Made by a program: the position numbers and the translations under genes. The notes under the pieces are model-generated. The model was not told where the DNA came from, made no database searches, and worked only from the letters and a program-made list of their open reading frames with translations. Positions 6,184 to 8,404 of a DNA stretch of 8,404 nucleotides are shown here, piece by piece. Source of the DNA: Actinomycetota bacterium (GTDB taxonomy: Bacteria; Zhuqueibacterota; Zhuqueibacteria; Residuimicrobiales; Krinioviventaceae); NCBI GenBank assembly GCA_011682565.1, contig JAACEJ010000119.1, positions 1-8,404 of the forward strand. The letters run 5' to 3'. The number at the start of each line of letters is the position of its first letter. Position 1 is the first letter of the stretch.

Positions 6184-6498
6184 ATGGAACGTAGTGAGAT
6201 TCGCTGGTATAAATTCGGTTCCCCGGATAAAAAGAGACCTGTGCTCATTTTAACAAGAACGTCTGCTATCAAATTTCTTGGCGAGATCACGGTCGCTCCC
6301 ATTACATTAACAGTTCGAGATATTCCTACAGAAATTGTCCTCAATGAAAACGATGGAATGAAAACGACCTGCGCTGTTAACTTTGATCACATTCAGACTG
6401 TATCCAAAGTCAAAATCGGTTCTTATATTACTAAATTATCCGAAAAGAAAATACATCAGGTAAAACCCGCGTTACTCTTTGCTTTTGGTTTTGATTAA
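6184..6498 (+). CDS. MazF/PemK-like endoribonuclease toxin, no antitoxin seen
   Basis: The product is 104 residues, the normal length for MazF/PemK toxins, which cleave mRNA at short motifs in the cytoplasm. Family features in order: EIRWYKF (5-11, normally GEIWW-like), PDKKRPVLILTR (14-25) with the basic residue used in cleavage, EITVAPITLTVRDIPTEI (34-51) with the conserved Thr of APIT, a hydrophilic loop, AVNFDHIQTVSK (64-75) and the C-terminal KPALLFAFGFD. The position that is usually Gly in 'RGE' is Ser here. The start at 6184 gives the usual MxRxEI opening; ATG 6181 would add only one Met. No strong ribosome-binding site is seen. Upstream there are only 61 bases after the previous gene, and downstream 189 bases without an ORF, so no antitoxin gene is adjacent. 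It may be an orphan, rely on an antitoxin elsewhere, or be inactive. Confidence 0.85.
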   Translation: MERSEIRWYKFGSPDKKRPVLILTRTSAIKFLGEITVAPITLTVRDIPTEIVLNENDGMKTTCAVNFDHIQTVSKVKIGSYITKLSEKKIHQVKPALLFAFGFD

Positions 6499-6687
6499 TA
6501 TTCACGCCTCCGGAAAGTTTTAAAGAATATTTGATTACATTTCGACCAAACGTGGATAGATTATATTCGAGTAACGCATTCAATTATTTTGTCCTTAATC
6601 ATCTTGCTTTTAAATAGAGTAGCACTATTCCTATCTCCTTGATTTGATATTGACCTAAAACAGTTCTTGGTAAAAGAAAGTAAACGT

Positions 6688-8196
6688 ATGAAAGCATTCC
6701 ACTTTATTTTATTCCTGGCGTTCCTCAGCCAACTTGTCTATGCCCAACAGGATCCGCGGGAATTCAGTCATTCCATGTCCATCCTGCCGTTTGCAGATTC
6801 CGGCGGTCATAAATATTACATTACCTGGTCAAGTTCGTCCGGCTCCGATGACGGTGAATGGCAGCATGATATTTACAAACAGATTGTTTTTTTTGATGAA
6901 ACCGGTATCTTGCATACCGAGAGCGACCCTGTTCGCTACATCGGTAGCGGCAGCGATGAGGCACAGGAGCCGGTCAGCGTGGCGCTGAATCCGGATGAAA
7001 ATATTATCATGAGTGTGTGGGAAGACGGCAGCGGCGCTACAGTTGATATCCGTGGACAATTGCACAAGCCGGATGGTTCGGTTATTAAAAAGAATTGGAT
7101 TGTTGCCGGGGGAACGGAATCACAACATTCTCCATCCGTTGTACATCTTGAGAAAAGTTTTCTGGTAGCCTATACGGATGAAGCGCCGCCGGCCGAATTT
7201 GCCATGAATAAAGCAAAAATCCTCGACGATCAGACCGGTGCGCTTTTGCAGACGCTGGAATTATCGCCGCGAGACGAAGATCAATGGTGGCCGGTAGCGG
7301 CATCGGACAATAAAACCCATGCATTCATCGGAGGTGGAGACGGCTCAAATTTCAGTGGATCGGTGCTAACGTTTCGCGCAGATTCGGCTTTTAAAACACC
7401 ACAGCAATCCTATTTACACCATATCAACCAGTATTACTACAGTGTTGCCTGGCTGGATAAATTATCCCGATTCATTGCCATTGCCAAATCGGGCATAAAC
7501 AGTTACGTTTGTTTAATCGATACATCCGGCGCACGAAAGAGTTATGCGATCATTGAAAATGCGCCCATAGCGCGGGAGACAAAATTGGCCGTTGCCTGGG
7601 ATGAAATTTCTCAGCAATACATTGTTTTGTATCCCACCGGAGAGCGGGACGTGGCTCTCGTTAACGTATCGAATTTTGAAATCGGATTGGCGCAAATCAC
7701 CATTGGCGCGCAGCACCCAGTTTTGAAAGACATTTCCTGGCCGACAACAGGCATTGCCTGCCAATTCGCGGAATCGATAAACGGCCGGAATTTGTGGCAG
7801 GACAAAAACCTGGTTTTCATTGCTTTTAATGACGAAAACTCTAACAATGCCGTTTTGTTGACTGTGGAAATGGACAAGGAAACAGCCGTTGGTTCTGAAA
7901 AGTTTTATTCCATCCCAAACGGAATAAAACTTTTTCCGGCCTATCCTAATCCATTCAATTCATCCACCGGAATTCGTTTTTCAATTTCTCTTCCCATGTC
8001 TGTAGAGATAAAAATTTACAGCGTTTCCGGACAATTTGTGCGCACACTGGCAATAAACAATTTTTCGACGGGTCAGCATTTTGTTGTCTGGGATGGGAAA
8101 AACAGTGCGGGGAAAGATGTAAGCTCGGGTCAGTATATTTGTAAATTTATTATGAGTAATGAAATTCGTTATCAAAAGTTGATGCTCGTTCGCTAA
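6688..8196 (+). CDS. Secreted beta-propeller-like protein with C-terminal sorting domain
   Basis: The product is 502 residues. Residues 1-19 are a signal peptide (KAFHFILFLAFLSQLVYA, cut before QQDP), which is why ATG 6688 is preferred to the in-frame TTG at 6667. Residues 25 to about 400 contain repeated beta-strand units of the kind found in propellers that bind or sense extracellular polymers: HKYYITWSSSS (41-51), PVSVALNPDENIIMSVWED (95-113), SPSVVHLEKSFLVAYTDE (148-165), WWPVAASDNKTHAFIGGGD (200-218), TKLAVAWDEISQQYIVLYP (298-316), NLVFIAFNDEN (374-384). The recurring 'P.VA.....YLVAW' style is typical of such blades. Residues 415-502 are a FlgD-Ig-like / type A sorting module: YPNPFN (419-424), SVSGQFVRTL (445-454), WDGKNSAG (468-475), SSGQY. 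It matches the module of the TIM-barrel protein in this window in order and length, so both probably share the same export machinery. The specific role and ligand are unknown; no catalytic motif is recognised. Confidence 0.75.
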   Translation: MKAFHFILFLAFLSQLVYAQQDPREFSHSMSILPFADSGGHKYYITWSSSSGSDDGEWQHDIYKQIVFFDETGILHTESDPVRYIGSGSDEAQEPVSVALNPDENIIMSVWEDGSGATVDIRGQLHKPDGSVIKKNWIVAGGTESQHSPSVVHLEKSFLVAYTDEAPPAEFAMNKAKILDDQTGALLQTLELSPRDEDQWWPVAASDNKTHAFIGGGDGSNFSGSVLTFRADSAFKTPQQSYLHHINQYYYSVAWLDKLSRFIAIAKSGINSYVCLIDTSGARKSYAIIENAPIARETKLAVAWDEISQQYIVLYPTGERDVALVNVSNFEIGLAQITIGAQHPVLKDISWPTTGIACQFAESINGRNLWQDKNLVFIAFNDENSNNAVLLTVEMDKETAVGSEKFYSIPNGIKLFPAYPNPFNSSTGIRFSISLPMSVEIKIYSVSGQFVRTLAINNFSTGQHFVVWDGKNSAGKDVSSGQYICKFIMSNEIRYQKLMLVR

Positions 8197-8224
8197 ATGA
8201 AAGATCCGTAAAATTCCAAATGTC

Positions 8225-8241
8225 ATTGCGAGCGAAGCAAT
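8225..8241. repeat. ATTGC...GCAAT palindromic element
   Basis: The sequence CATTGCGAGCGAAGCAATC, with stem ATTGC (8225-8229) / GCAAT (8237-8241) and loop GAGCGAA, is a widely scattered intergenic repeat type in many bacterial genomes. It sits 29 bases after the preceding gene's stop and starts the repeat-rich tail of the window. It might aid transcription termination or mRNA end protection, but no T-run follows. Confidence 0.6.
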
Positions 8242-8263
8242 CCGGATGTTTATTCCGTTATTT

Positions 8264-8369
8264 CGTTCCACTGCAGAGCAGCGGAACGCATGAGTGACGC
8301 TCTGCGTCATAAAAGGAGAACAGGACGGAGAGCGTCCTTTACGACGTGCCGACGAAGATCGTCGGCACG
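8264..8369. repeat. Cluster of four hairpin palindromes, each centred on AGA/TCT
   Basis: Four inverted repeats lie one after another. First, 8264-8288: CGTTCCACTGC / GCAGCGGAACG, one mismatch, centre AGA. Second, 8295-8309: TGACGC / GCGTCA, perfect, centre TCT (AGA on the other strand). Third, 8322-8338: AGGACG / CGTCCT, perfect, centre G-AGA-G. Fourth, 8345-8369: CGTGCCGACGA / TCGTCGGCACG, perfect 11-bp stem, centre AGA. The stems differ in sequence but the trinucleotide centre is constant. They resemble the interspersed 'ACGCAGAGCGT'-type palindromes seen in intergenic regions of many bacteria, and REP-like elements generally. No coding frame in the 208 bases from 8197 to the end is convincing. 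Function may be termination, mRNA stability or passive mobile DNA. Confidence 0.75.
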
Positions 8370-8404
8370 AGATGGAAAAATTTATCATTAAAATGAACAT
8401 GGCT

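Noticed and set aside
8225..8369. CRISPR array
   Set aside because: The palindromes differ in stem sequence and length and are separated by irregular short gaps; there are no identical direct repeats or uniform spacers.
7981..8400. 139-codon minus-strand ORF at the right end
   Set aside because: It overlaps the sorting domain of the propeller-like protein and the hairpin cluster. Its N-terminal half simply reads through the palindromes (Arg/Ser-rich), which is not protein-like.

Overview
The window reads as chromosomal DNA from a Gram-negative environmental bacterium of the Calditrichota / KSB1 / Ignavibacteria type. Two of its secreted proteins end in the roughly 85-residue C-terminal module with YPNPFN near its start, an (L/V)xGQxVR strand, a WDGK(D/N) turn and an SSGxY strand. 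This is the FlgD-Ig-like / type A (type IX secretion) sorting module typical of those lineages and of Bacteroidota relatives. The phylum assignment is inference from this module and from general codon and base composition.

Layout. 1-1813 is a stretch of gene decay. On the minus strand there is the 5' part of an AAA_14/DUF4143-type ATPase, frameshifted just after its Walker A motif. On the plus strand follow three successive remnants: a PQQ-type beta-propeller protein, a membrane-anchored PHP-type (CehA/McbA-like) metallohydrolase, and a purple-acid-phosphatase-like or Fn3-containing secreted enzyme. 1798-3684 is an intact gene for a secreted TIM-barrel, glycosidase-like protein with a sorting domain. 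3695-3885 is a short, frameshifted and truncated uroporphyrinogen decarboxylase (URO-D) family remnant. 3984-6122 is an intact gene for a secreted or periplasmic DUF6259-like glycoside hydrolase candidate with no sorting domain. 6184-6498 encodes a MazF/PemK-like RNase toxin with no visible antitoxin; a perfect 34-bp inverted repeat covers its likely promoter. 6499-6687 is AT-rich intergenic DNA in which I see no gene or convincing signal. 6688-8196 encodes a secreted beta-rich (propeller-like) protein with a sorting domain. 8197-8404 has no gene but carries palindromic repeats: one ATTGC...GCAAT element and four consecutive hairpins that all have AGA (or TCT) at the centre.

How it fits together. 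The intact genes and most of the remnants (propeller, metallohydrolase, phosphatase-like enzyme, URO-D family, two hydrolases) would suit a former locus for extracellular polysaccharide or organic-matter degradation. About half of its genes have decayed. The three intact secreted-protein genes each have a signal peptide and long clean frames, so they are probably still functional. Retained toxin, palindromic repeats and clustered pseudogenes together suggest a genomic region under relaxed selection. No transposase, integrase, tRNA, rRNA or CRISPR array was seen.
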